Source: DATJPW01 sp035506215 (GTDB lineage: Bacteria > Desulfobacterota > Desulfomonilia > Desulfomonilales > Desulfomonilaceae). Taken from it: a stretch of 64,000 nt of DNA. The notes beneath the pieces were generated by a model. The model had not been told where the DNA came from, ran no database searches, and saw only the letters and a list, made by a program, of their open reading frames with translations. The stretch spans positions 1 through 64,000 of the forward strand of contig DATJPW010000012.1 of assembly GCA_035506215.1 (NCBI GenBank). Reading direction: 5' to 3'. This document shows, one piece after another, positions 24,847-32,903 of this stretch. Made by a program: the position numbers and the translations under genes. The stretch's first letter is position 1. The number at the start of each line of letters is the position of its first letter.

Positions 24847-25590
24847 TTGCGTCACTCCCCTGCCAAAGAATCCACCCAAGACGTATCTGCCGGTATCCGG
24901 TGGACGAAGCTCATCCGAGGCACACTCGTCCGAAGATACAAGCGTTTTCTGGCCGAGATCCGTCTAAGGGACGGTCGAATCATCACGGCTCATTGCCCTA
25001 ATTCCGGGAGCATGCGCGGATGCCTGGAACCCGGTGGAAAAGTATTCCTTTCCCGCAGTGAAAACCCACGTAGAAGGTACCCGTATACTTGGGAATTGAT
25101 TGAAACGCCGGGTTCTCTCGTATGTGTTAACACATTGATCGCAAACCGGCTGGTGAGTAAAGCCATTACCAGTAGGTCAGTACGGTCGCTATCCGAGTAC
25201 CATTTGCTGAGAAGCGAGGTGCAATGCTCTGAGAACTCTCGATTGGACCTTCTCCTGGAAGCGTCAGGCGGCGAACTCTGCTTCGTTGAAATCAAAAGCT
25301 GCACGCTGGTCGAGGACGGCGTTGCCTATTTTCCTGACGCTGTGACCACTCGTGGCAGAAGACACCTTATTGAACTTCAGCGTCAAGTGACGCTTGGGCG
25401 CCGTGCGGTAATTTTCTTTCTCATACAGCGAGCCGACGCAAGAGTGTTCAGACCGGCAGATCATATAGATCCAGCTTATGGCGCTGAACTCCGATGCGCG
25501 GCTCAAAACCTCGTCGAGATACAAGCCTATGACGTCCGTCTAACACCACAGGAAATTGAACTCAACAGCGAAATTCCCTGGGAACTTTGA
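24847..25590 (+). CDS. sfsA: SfsA family protein (DNA/RNA nuclease SfsA)
   Basis: A 247-residue protein with the SfsA signatures HCPNSGSMRGCLEPG, the PD-(D/E)xK-like core around CFVEIKSCTLV, and FPDAVTTRGRRHLIEL. E. coli SfsA was first linked to maltose regulation and later described as a nuclease-like protein, so the biological role is open. The TTG start has a poor ribosome site. It ends the long plus-strand run that begins at rsmD. Confidence 0.93.
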   Translation: MRHSPAKESTQDVSAGIRWTKLIRGTLVRRYKRFLAEIRLRDGRIITAHCPNSGSMRGCLEPGGKVFLSRSENPRRRYPYTWELIETPGSLVCVNTLIANRLVSKAITSRSVRSLSEYHLLRSEVQCSENSRLDLLLEASGGELCFVEIKSCTLVEDGVAYFPDAVTTRGRRHLIELQRQVTLGRRAVIFFLIQRADARVFRPADHIDPAYGAELRCAAQNLVEIQAYDVRLTPQEIELNSEIPWEL

Positions 25591-25740
25591 ATACGGTCAA
25601 TGGACCATTAAGAATATGGCGAATGGCTTGGGGGGCTTTCATGACATACAGCCGGTTTTTGTCTCACAAAATGCGAACCTTCCGAAGATCATTTCTGCGA
25701 CTGGTTGCAAAACCTCAACGGGAGAAAAGAATATTCGTGG

Positions 25741-25760
25741 GGGCGGTTCGTGAACCGCCC
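25741..25760. repeat. Palindromic intergenic repeat
   Basis: GGGCGGTTC (25741-25749) and GAACCGCCC (25752-25760) are exact inverted copies with a 2-base loop. Same general type as the elements at 12862 and 11853. It lies between sfsA and the superoxide dismutase gene. Confidence 0.65.
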
Positions 25761-25873
25761 AAAATCAAGGCGGTTCTCGAAGCTCCCCCGTTACATCACG
25801 TATGCATTTACATGGTTTTGCGGCCAAGCATTTAACGGAGTGACAGATCGAACCCACAGAAAGGAATGATTCG

Positions 25874-26602
25874 ATGGAAAATGATCTTAGTAGGCGTGAA
25901 GTAATTTTCGGGGCGGGCGCCGTCGCAACTCTGGGCGCTATCTCCAGTTTGGTCGGTTCGGCTGCTTTTGCGCAATCCTCCAAGGAGGGAGCTCCTGCAT
26001 TTATGCACAAGTTGCCGCCACTTTCTTATCCCGATGACGCGCTTGAGCCTGTGATCGACAAAGAGACGGTGAACATTCACTACACCAAACATTTTGCCGC
26101 TTACGTGCAGGGCCTCAACTCTGCTCTTGAACAGTTGGAAAAGGCCAGAGCAGCGGGGAATTTCGATACGATCAAAGCAGTCAGCCGAGATCTGGCCTTC
26201 AACGGGTCGGGGGTGGTTCTCCATTGGATCTATTTTGACACAATTGGGCCCAAGGCAGGAGGAGAACCTGACGGAGTGATGGCCGATCTCATCAAAAGAG
26301 ATTTCGGTTCCTTCGCCGCTTTTTGGAAACAGTTTGCGGCCGCGTCCAAAGCCGTTGAAGGCTCCGGCTGGGGCATACTTGCGTGGGAGCCCTTCAGCAA
26401 GCGCTTGGTCATCATGCAATCGGAGAAACACCAGAACCTTACCAGTTGGGGCGCAATGCCTCTCATGGTCTGCGATGTCTGGGAACACGCATACTATCTC
26501 AAGTATCAGAACCGAAGACCCGAATACGTTGACAACTTCGCCAAGATCATCGATTGGAAAAAGGTGGGAGAGCGCTTCAAGACTTACTGCTCGCAGAAAT
26601 AG
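25874..26602 (+). CDS. Superoxide dismutase (Fe/Mn), Tat-exported
   Basis: Fe/Mn superoxide dismutase of 242 residues with an unusual leader. The first 35 residues have a twin-arginine motif (LSRREVIFGAG) followed by a hydrophobic stretch and an AFA cleavage site, so the folded enzyme should be exported by Tat. Metal ligands can be traced: His in VNIHYTKHFAAYV, His in VVLHWIYFD, and Asp and His in DVWEHAYYL. GSGWGILAW is the family's core strand. Whether iron or manganese is used cannot be told. AAGGA lies eight bases before the ATG. It stands alone between repeats. Confidence 0.93.
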   Translation: MENDLSRREVIFGAGAVATLGAISSLVGSAAFAQSSKEGAPAFMHKLPPLSYPDDALEPVIDKETVNIHYTKHFAAYVQGLNSALEQLEKARAAGNFDTIKAVSRDLAFNGSGVVLHWIYFDTIGPKAGGEPDGVMADLIKRDFGSFAAFWKQFAAASKAVEGSGWGILAWEPFSKRLVIMQSEKHQNLTSWGAMPLMVCDVWEHAYYLKYQNRRPEYVDNFAKIIDWKKVGERFKTYCSQK

Positions 26603-26638
26603 GTTTTGAAGTGGGGCGAGCGGGCAGGACTTTTTCCC

Positions 26639-26662
26639 GTTCCCAGGCTGGAGCCTGGGAAC
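26639..26662. repeat. Palindromic repeat, GTTCCCAGGCT family
   Basis: GTTCCCAGGCT (26639-26649) and AGCCTGGGAAC (26652-26662) are exact inverted copies with a 2-base loop. A second copy with one base difference lies at 32833-32856. It may also serve as terminator for the convergent genes on either side. Confidence 0.75.
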
Positions 26663-26686
26663 GAGATGGGAGGCACTGATCCACTT

Positions 26687-27022
26687 TCAAAAGATGAATT
26701 TTTCCGGTGGACGTCGTTCGGGGACGTACTGGTGTGGGATTTTGCCCTCGTTCCACTCCTTCGAGACATAGAGTTCACAGTAGCACGCACCATACTCGGC
26801 CACATCGGGTACCGAGTATATGCAGGGGCAGATGATGTCCTTATCATGCTCACGATTATTGGCGGCTAGCCTGCAAGGGCAGGACATGTATCCATAACGC
26901 CGCCTGTTAGTAATAAGCCCCTCAAGGAGTTCAAATACCTTCTGTTTATCTTTGTTAAAAAAGTAGCCTTTCGGCTCCTGGACCTTCTTTAGCATTTCGT
27001 AGAGTTTCTCAACCTCATTCAT
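26687..27022 (-). CDS. Ferredoxin:thioredoxin reductase catalytic subunit-like protein
   Basis: A 111-residue protein with the cysteine pattern of the FTR catalytic (beta) chain: CPCR, then CPC, then YGACYCELYV. These cysteines bind a [4Fe-4S] cluster next to a redox-active disulfide that passes ferredoxin electrons to thioredoxin. No variable (alpha) subunit is seen, as is usual for the anaerobe versions. GGAGG lies nine bases before the ATG. It is the last gene of a minus-strand run with HAD, TPR and DnaJ genes. Confidence 0.9.
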   Translation of the reverse strand: MNEVEKLYEMLKKVQEPKGYFFNKDKQKVFELLEGLITNRRRYGYMSCPCRLAANNREHDKDIICPCIYSVPDVAEYGACYCELYVSKEWNEGKIPHQYVPERRPPEKFIF

Positions 27023-27061
27023 TAGAGAAGGCCTCCGTTTCTCACGTATCGAAAAGGACGT

Positions 27062-27850
27062 TCAGTCAAAAAAAGTTTCGATGTCCGCAATGCTATCGAA
27101 AACATAATCCGGTGAATAATCATATTTCGCCAGATCGGGACGAGATGTCGCGCCTGTAAGAACCAGCGCCGAATCCATCCCCGCGTTTTTAGCAAAAAGG
27201 ATGTCCGTGTCCATCCGATCACCCACTACCAAGCAAGAGTCTTTGGAAAGTTGTAGCAGTTCGAGCGCCAGAATCGCCATGTCGGTGGCTGGCTTACCGA
27301 AAACCCGGTCAGGCGGACGGCCCACTGCTGTGGCAATGGAAGCCACCACACTTCCCGCTCCGGGCTGAAAACCCCCAGGAACGGGAAAAATGGGGTCAAG
27401 ATTGGTGGCCCAAAATTGCGCGCCATGGCTTATGGCTATATGGGCAAGCTTGATCTTCTCGTATGTCAATCCTGTATCCAGAGCGACGACCACTATGTTC
27501 GTCTTCATCGGGTCGGACTCAATGAATGACCCGGCTTCTTGAACTGCATGAATCAGCTTGGGTTCACCCACCACCATGATACGGGCTCCCCGATAATCCT
27601 TCTTCAGAGTTCTAATCAACGCCGAGGCCGAGTTCACCACCTGGCTTGGGGTCACGTCCAACCCGAGGCCAGTCAACTTCCCAGCCAGATCGGCCGCTGG
27701 GGCTTTCGCGTTATTGGAAAGGAACAACCAGGCGACGCCTTTTTCTGATAGGGACTTGTAGACCTCTTGGACCCCATCAATCAGGAGATTTCCCCTGTTT
27801 ACCGTCCCGTCCATGTCGGCCAGAATGCCCAGATAGCGCTTTTTTGTCAT
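27062..27850 (-). CDS. HAD-IIA phosphatase (NagD/4-nitrophenylphosphatase type)
   Basis: Haloacid-dehalogenase-superfamily hydrolase of 262 residues. Motif I is ILADMDGTVNRG (nucleophile and acid Asp), motif II FLSNNAKAP, and motif IV VVGDRMDTDI; the cap inserted between motifs II and III is of the C2 type. The family includes NagD, phosphoglycolate phosphatase and related enzymes, and the substrate here is not determinable. Its ATG overlaps the stop codon of the TPR gene by one base, so translation is coupled. Confidence 0.9.
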   Translation of the reverse strand: MTKKRYLGILADMDGTVNRGNLLIDGVQEVYKSLSEKGVAWLFLSNNAKAPAADLAGKLTGLGLDVTPSQVVNSASALIRTLKKDYRGARIMVVGEPKLIHAVQEAGSFIESDPMKTNIVVVALDTGLTYEKIKLAHIAISHGAQFWATNLDPIFPVPGGFQPGAGSVVASIATAVGRPPDRVFGKPATDMAILALELLQLSKDSCLVVGDRMDTDILFAKNAGMDSALVLTGATSRPDLAKYDYSPDYVFDSIADIETFFD

Positions 27851-29568
27851 CAGTTATCTTTCCGGGTCTGCATTTCCCGAGAAACAAATGAGCTGTCGCC
27901 AGGATTTGAGCTGATCTCTGCTGTTTCAGGGGCATCCTTTTTTTGGAGTGCCAAATTCAAATTGTATTGAGCTTCGCGGTAGCTCGGGTTCAGTTTGAGC
28001 GCCCGTTTGTAGCAATCCAGGGCCGTATCGAGCTCTTGCATCTTATAGTGAAAAAATCCTTTGTTGTTCCAGACCAATGCATCGTTTGGCGACAAGGCCA
28101 CGGCTTTTTGGAAATCTTCCCGTGCCTGGGACATTTGGCCGAGATTAAAGCGGGCAACCCCGCGGAGGCTGAGGGCCCGAGCCGCATCAGGCTTGGAACG
28201 GAGGATGGACACGAGATCGGCCAGGGCCAGATGCTGTTCGTCTGCCTGCAAATAGGCAGTTGCCCGATCATAGAGTATGCGCGGATCACCGGACAACGAC
28301 TCCAACGCCTTAGTAAAATCCGCTATTGCTGCATCGTAAAGCATGCGAGCCATGAACGTCAGGCCTCGCAGAGCCAAAATTTCGCCATCGGCCGGATCAA
28401 GCTCAGCCGCAGTTGTCAGGTCTGATGCTGCCCGCACTTGTTCATTTATTTCCATGAATGTCCGGGCCCTTTCCTTGTAAGCTTCAACCAAAGCGGGATC
28501 TAATTCTATGGCCCGATTCAGACTCCTCAATGCCTGCTCAGCCTCCTGATTGCGCGCATACACCACACCTCTGTACAAGTGGGCCGGAGCATGCATAGGG
28601 TTCTTGGAAAGGGCCAGTTCGAGGATTCGGTCCGCCTCGACGTAATTTTTCAGTAGTATATGGGCCCTCGCCTGGAGCACCAGAAGGCCCACCTCGCCGG
28701 AATGTTTGACGGCATAGCCGGACAACGCTTCCAGTGCCTTACCGGGCTCATTCATCTTAAAGAACAACAGCGCCTTTTCCTCAAGCACTTGGTCGTCACC
28801 CGGCATCATGGCTTCGACTCGCCGGTAATCTGTTAGGGCCGCGCTGTAATCCTTGAGTTTGACGTTAATCCGGGCCCGCGTGAGAAATGTCTCCGGATTT
28901 TCCGGGGCCAGTCGGCTCAATGCGTTGCTATCCTCAAGTGCTTTCCTCGGTTTTCCTTCTCGAAGCTGCAACCTTGCCCTCATTTCCAGTGCCATGATTG
29001 AATGTGGCTCGTAATGCAGGGCTCTGGTGTACTCATCTTCCGCTTTGGATAGAAAACCTTCTTTTTCGTTGATCATGCCTTTGAGAACGTAGGCTTTCGC
29101 CATTCCCGGGTTGCTCGAAAGCACTACCTCTAACATTTGTGAAGCTTCATCGAGTTGTTCCAGCAGAATCAAACAGTGGGCCTTCTCGATTAGGATTGGC
29201 ACTATTCTCTGCGTGTAAGCCAACGAATGGTCGAAGTCTTCAACAGCTCGAAAATAATCTTTGATTTCTCTGTATGCCAGTGCACGTTCAAAGTGCAGCG
29301 TGGACAGGGCCTCGCCCTTGATGGAGGCATCTTTTAGTGCCTCATCCAAGAGTTCAATCCGGCGGATAGGGTCACTCTGCGCCCGAATTTCTTTCAACAC
29401 GGACGGTGCAGTCTGTGCGGCCGGCGACGTGGAGGCATCGAGCAACGATAGGATGACTAAGAGGAACAGCGCTGCTGCAGAAGGCCATCGAACATAACTG
29501 GACCGCATGAAGCGGTACATGGACGAACGAATCGAATGGATGTTACGGCCCTTTCGAGAATTTCCCAT
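27850..29568 (-). CDS. TPR-repeat protein, exported or membrane-anchored
   Basis: A 572-residue protein made almost entirely of tetratricopeptide repeats after an N-terminal hydrophobic segment (about residues 32-47) that could be a signal peptide or anchor. Repeats show the usual 34-residue spacing with conserved Ala-8/Gly-Ala/Pro-32 positions, for example NPSYREAQYNLN near the end. The C-terminus is Ser-rich. Such proteins scaffold complexes in the envelope; no partner is identified. Three in-frame ATGs are possible starts (29568, about 29520 and about 29508), none with a clear ribosome site. Confidence 0.82.
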   Translation of the reverse strand: MGNSRKGRNIHSIRSSMYRFMRSSYVRWPSAAALFLLVILSLLDASTSPAAQTAPSVLKEIRAQSDPIRRIELLDEALKDASIKGEALSTLHFERALAYREIKDYFRAVEDFDHSLAYTQRIVPILIEKAHCLILLEQLDEASQMLEVVLSSNPGMAKAYVLKGMINEKEGFLSKAEDEYTRALHYEPHSIMALEMRARLQLREGKPRKALEDSNALSRLAPENPETFLTRARINVKLKDYSAALTDYRRVEAMMPGDDQVLEEKALLFFKMNEPGKALEALSGYAVKHSGEVGLLVLQARAHILLKNYVEADRILELALSKNPMHAPAHLYRGVVYARNQEAEQALRSLNRAIELDPALVEAYKERARTFMEINEQVRAASDLTTAAELDPADGEILALRGLTFMARMLYDAAIADFTKALESLSGDPRILYDRATAYLQADEQHLALADLVSILRSKPDAARALSLRGVARFNLGQMSQAREDFQKAVALSPNDALVWNNKGFFHYKMQELDTALDCYKRALKLNPSYREAQYNLNLALQKKDAPETAEISSNPGDSSFVSREMQTRKDN

Positions 29569-29633
29569 TCACTTGGTTATGGTGAATCCGGCATTCTCCG
29601 GGTTCTCCAAACAACGATCAGAATACTCGATCC

Positions 29634-29945
29634 CTACTCAGGAAATCGTCCTTTCAGCTCACGAACCAAGATTTCAAGAATCTCCTGAAATTGTCTCTGC
29701 ATGAGTATCATATTTTCCCGCATCGCCAGGATCACCTCAACTCCGGCCAGATTCACTTCCAGGTCGCGCATCAGATTGTTAATTATTCGTATGCGCTCCA
29801 CCTGATCTACGGGAAAAACCCGTTCCTTACCTGACGCCCTTTCCACGGAGTGCACCAAGTCCTCAGCTTCAAGCTCGTCAAGGAAGTTCTCGTCACATTC
29901 AAAAATCTCGATGATTTCTTTCCTATAATAATAATCTTGAGCCAT
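29634..29945 (-). CDS. CbpM-like chaperone modulator (MerR-type helix-turn-helix)
   Basis: A 103-residue protein with a MerR-like N-terminus (YRKEIIEIFECDENFLDELE...VFPVDQVERIRII) and a C-terminal amphipathic helix. It lies directly downstream of a dnaJ-type gene, the arrangement of cbpA-cbpM in E. coli, where CbpM binds the J domain and blocks its activity. A transcription-regulator role like HspR is the alternative. AGGA is seven bases before the ATG. Confidence 0.75.
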   Translation of the reverse strand: MAQDYYYRKEIIEIFECDENFLDELEAEDLVHSVERASGKERVFPVDQVERIRIINNLMRDLEVNLAGVEVILAMRENMILMQRQFQEILEILVRELKGRFPE

Positions 29946-30052
29946 GACGTTTTCCTGAAACTGCTTTTCTCCGATTAAGAATCGAGCCTGCTATCGGCCG
30001 GCAAATCGCGTCGTCGTTCACAGATCTACCTGTTCCTGTCTTTCGGCATTCG

Positions 30053-31210
30053 TTATAAGCGAATCTCTTCACGTATGTCACCTTCATAATAACGATCCAG
30101 ACTCTTGGCCGCATTGAGGGCTTCGGGGTTGTCAGTGTGTGGAATCTGGATCCTCACAGTAACATACATATCGCCCTGGACTTTGGTTTTCAGGTTTGGC
30201 ACGCCTTTCCCTTTGAGCCTGAGACGTCGACCCGATCTGGTGCCCGGAGGTATTTTCAAATGCACCGACCCACTAGGAGTGGGAACCATCACCTCCGCGC
30301 CGTTCATCGCTTCGCTTACGGTTACCGGAAGATCGATGCTGAGAGTATCACCGTCTCTTTTGAAGACGGGATGCGGCCCAACCCGCGTGATTATGATGAG
30401 GTCACCGGGAGGACCTCCTTGCTTGCCGGGCTCTCCTTTACCTGCGAGCCTGATCTTGGAACCATCGCTTACCCCTGCGGGAATATTGACGTCAATGGTT
30501 TCCGAGACCGGCACCGTTCCGGAGCCGCGGCACTTGCTGCATATCTCGCCGGCCCGTCCGGTACCGCCGCATTCCGGACAGGTCTGATTGAAATTAACCG
30601 GCCCTCGTGCCACTCGGGTTTGTCCGGTACCCTTACACGTTTTGCACACCGAGTCCGGAGACGAGTAAATGCGGCCCTCTCCGCCACATTGTGGGCACGG
30701 CCCTACCTTCTGGATAGTAACTCGGGTTGTGGCGCCCTTGATAGCAGTGAGGAAATCCACTTCCAGGCTGCTCTCGATGTCACGTCCCCTTGTCGGTCCT
30801 TTCGGGGCGGCGCGTCCGCCGGCACCGAAAAGTTCGCTGAAGATGTCCTCAAAGCCGGAGTACCGCTGCCCGCCTTGGCCGGGAGAGAAATCATAATAGA
30901 ATGTCTGCCCGCCGGCCCCTCCTGGGCCTCCCCCGGCTTGCTGCCACTCACGGTACTGACGAGCGGTCTCCGCGTCAAAACCGGCCCTCAGACCCTCTTC
31001 GCCGAATTCATCGTATATCTTTCTCTTTTCCGTGTCCGACAGCACTTCATGCGCTTGGGACACGCGTTTGAACTGCTCTTCCGCATCTTTGTTTCCAGGG
31101 TTGACATCAGGATGATACTTCCTGGCAAGCTTGCGGTAAGCCTTTTTGATTTGGTCCGTTGTTGCGTCTTTCTTGACGCCGAGAACCGAATAAAAATCAG
31201 CGCCCGCCAT
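30053..31210 (-). CDS. dnaJ: DnaJ-type co-chaperone
   Basis: Type I J-protein of 385 residues that stimulates DnaK. The J domain occupies residues 1-70 with the HPD motif in KYHPDVNPG; a Gly/Phe-rich region follows. The four zinc-binding CxxCxGxG repeats are all present (CPQCGGEG, CKTCKGTG, CPECGGTG, CSKCRGSG), then the C-terminal substrate-binding domains. dnaK and grpE are not adjacent; the linked gene is a CbpM-like modulator. TAGGAG lies eight bases before the ATG. It appears to be the first gene of the run down to 26687. Confidence 0.95.
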   Translation of the reverse strand: MAGADFYSVLGVKKDATTDQIKKAYRKLARKYHPDVNPGNKDAEEQFKRVSQAHEVLSDTEKRKIYDEFGEEGLRAGFDAETARQYREWQQAGGGPGGAGGQTFYYDFSPGQGGQRYSGFEDIFSELFGAGGRAAPKGPTRGRDIESSLEVDFLTAIKGATTRVTIQKVGPCPQCGGEGRIYSSPDSVCKTCKGTGQTRVARGPVNFNQTCPECGGTGRAGEICSKCRGSGTVPVSETIDVNIPAGVSDGSKIRLAGKGEPGKQGGPPGDLIIITRVGPHPVFKRDGDTLSIDLPVTVSEAMNGAEVMVPTPSGSVHLKIPPGTRSGRRLRLKGKGVPNLKTKVQGDMYVTVRIQIPHTDNPEALNAAKSLDRYYEGDIREEIRL

Positions 31211-31270
31211 CTTAGGGACTCCTACGAATGCAAGGAGACTGAAGAAAAGTGAACTGCAAGTGACACATGT

Positions 31271-31300
31271 ATTTCAGAAATGTGATAATCATACTGTCAA
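31271..31300 (-). promoter_or_regulatory. Possible promoter of the dnaJ run
   Basis: On the minus strand TTGACA (31295-31300) and TGAAAT (31271-31276) are 18 bases apart, about 60 bases before the dnaJ ATG. The -35 box is perfect and the -10 box four of six. Confidence 0.4.
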
Positions 31301-31399
31301 ATATCAGAAACAGCCGGTATTTGTGCTGTTGAATAATTAAGTACTCTCAGGCTCTTGTCAAGCCGGGTTTGGGTTCCATCCTTTGGGAGAGCATCGCGG

Positions 31400-32251
31400 A
31401 TGATCGTTGATTGTCACGTTCACTTATTGCCTCGCGCAGTTCAACATGACAGGGCGCGTTTTGTTCACCTCGATCCTGCGTTCGCGTCGCTCTATTCCTC
31501 TAAAAAAGCCAAATTGGCCTCCGAGGCCGAGATCATCGAGTATCTGGATGGTTCAGGTATCGACCGGGCGGTGGTGTTCGGATTTCCGTGGATGGATCAC
31601 GACCTTGTTCGACAAAACAACGATGAAATATGGGATTTTCACCAGAGATACCCGGGCAGAATTATCCCCTTTGCCGTGCTGTCTCCGAAGGCAAGCGAGG
31701 ACGACTATCTTGAGACCGAGAGGACGATTGCTGCCGGCTTTGCGGGCATAGGCGAGTTGGCAATGTATTATGGAGGCTGGAACCAGGAAAACTTCGAGAC
31801 TATCTCCCCGTGTCTGGATCTGGCCCAAAAGGCTGGGATCCCGGTGATGATTCACGTGAATGAGCCCGTAGGACATCAGTATCCCGGCAAGATCTCAGTG
31901 AATTTTCAGGGCTTGTTGCAGGCCATAAATGGGCATCCTGATCTGAATTTTATTCTTGCTCATTTCGGCGGGGGGATCTTCTTCTACGGGCTGATGCCGG
32001 AGGTAAGCAGAATACTTGCCCGCACATATCTGGATACTGCGGCTACTCCCTATCTTTACGATTTCAGAGTATTCGAAATAGCCTCCCGAATCATGGGGCC
32101 TGAAAAGGTCCTCTTCGGAAGCGATTTCCCTCTGCTTCCCCTCTCCCGGTATCTTCGAGACCTTGAAAAGACCGATCTTGATGAAAGCGTCCGAAACGGA
32201 ATCCTAGGCGAAAATGTGTCGAAGCTTTTGAAAAAGAACTTTCCGGATTAG
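31400..32251 (+). CDS. Amidohydrolase family 2 (TIM-barrel metal-dependent hydrolase)
   Basis: Metal-dependent hydrolase of 283 residues. The N-terminal HxH metal pair is in MIVDCHVHLL, a central His in GIPVMIHVNEP, another in FILAHFGGG, and the C-terminal catalytic Asp in VLFGSDFPLLP, the order expected for amidohydrolase_2 proteins, which include decarboxylases and lactonases. The substrate is unknown. ATG 31400 has GGGAG ten bases upstream and starts exactly at the conserved motif. Its neighbours do not indicate a pathway. Confidence 0.88.
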   Translation: MIVDCHVHLLPRAVQHDRARFVHLDPAFASLYSSKKAKLASEAEIIEYLDGSGIDRAVVFGFPWMDHDLVRQNNDEIWDFHQRYPGRIIPFAVLSPKASEDDYLETERTIAAGFAGIGELAMYYGGWNQENFETISPCLDLAQKAGIPVMIHVNEPVGHQYPGKISVNFQGLLQAINGHPDLNFILAHFGGGIFFYGLMPEVSRILARTYLDTAATPYLYDFRVFEIASRIMGPEKVLFGSDFPLLPLSRYLRDLEKTDLDESVRNGILGENVSKLLKKNFPD

Positions 32252-32299
32252 CGACACAAGAATTCGAAAGTCTTTCACATTGTTCCCAGACTCCGTTCT

Positions 32300-32788
32300 T
32301 TATCCGTCCTTCACCGCGTCCGAGCCAGCTATCATCACCATTATGACCTCTCCGCGAATGCATTCGTCACCGTCGGAATAGACTGAGCAAGCGATGGTAC
32401 GGCTTGTGCGGCCTTTCTTGGTCACTTTGGCTCGCAAGGTTACTTCTGCGTCCAGGCGAGCAGGTTTCAAGAACTCAACCTTTATTGCACGGGTCCACCC
32501 GGTGGGAAGATCGGCCCCCCGTTCCATGTCAATGCCTCTATCGCGGCATTCCGCGGCGAACGCTGTCCATGCGGAATGGCAATCAATAAGAGTGGTGGCG
32601 ATCCCTCCGTTAAGAAACCCCGGGTACGAACAATGATGCTCCTGAGCATGCCACGTGCTGATGCCTTCCTCTCCGTCGAAGAAACTTTTCAGTTGCAGTC
32701 CCTTCGCGTTGTCTGCACCGCATCCATAGCAGTGACGAATTTCGGCGTCCGGATTCAAGCGATCTTGCAGCGGAATGGTATCTGCCAT
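32300..32788 (-). CDS. PaaI-type thioesterase (hotdog fold)
   Basis: Acyl-CoA thioesterase-like protein of 162 residues. The core motif GFLNGGIATTLIDCHSAW matches the catalytic helix region of PaaI-type hotdog enzymes, and an N-terminal CYGCGADN motif is typical of one of their subgroups. In an aromatic-degrading organism it may release stalled CoA esters, but that is only inference. A GGGGAG ribosome site precedes the ATG. Confidence 0.85.
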   Translation of the reverse strand: MADTIPLQDRLNPDAEIRHCYGCGADNAKGLQLKSFFDGEEGISTWHAQEHHCSYPGFLNGGIATTLIDCHSAWTAFAAECRDRGIDMERGADLPTGWTRAIKVEFLKPARLDAEVTLRAKVTKKGRTSRTIACSVYSDGDECIRGEVIMVMIAGSDAVKDG

Positions 32789-32832
32789 AGCGTCTCCCCG
32801 ATTTCGTGGAGGCTGAAGCCTCCCCGTTACGC

Positions 32833-32893
32833 GTTCTCAGGCTGGAGCCTGGGAACAAGAAAAAAGCTAATCGGACCGGCAGGATGCCGGTCC
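32833..32893. repeat. Two palindromic repeats in tandem
   Basis: GTTCTCAGGCT (32833-32843) and AGCCTGGGAAC (32846-32856) form the second copy of the element at 26639. A different palindrome follows: GGACCGGCA (32873-32881) with TGCCGGTCC (32885-32893), loop of three. Both lie between the thioesterase and carboxyltransferase genes. Confidence 0.75.
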
Positions 32894-32903
32894 CACTACC
32901 GGT

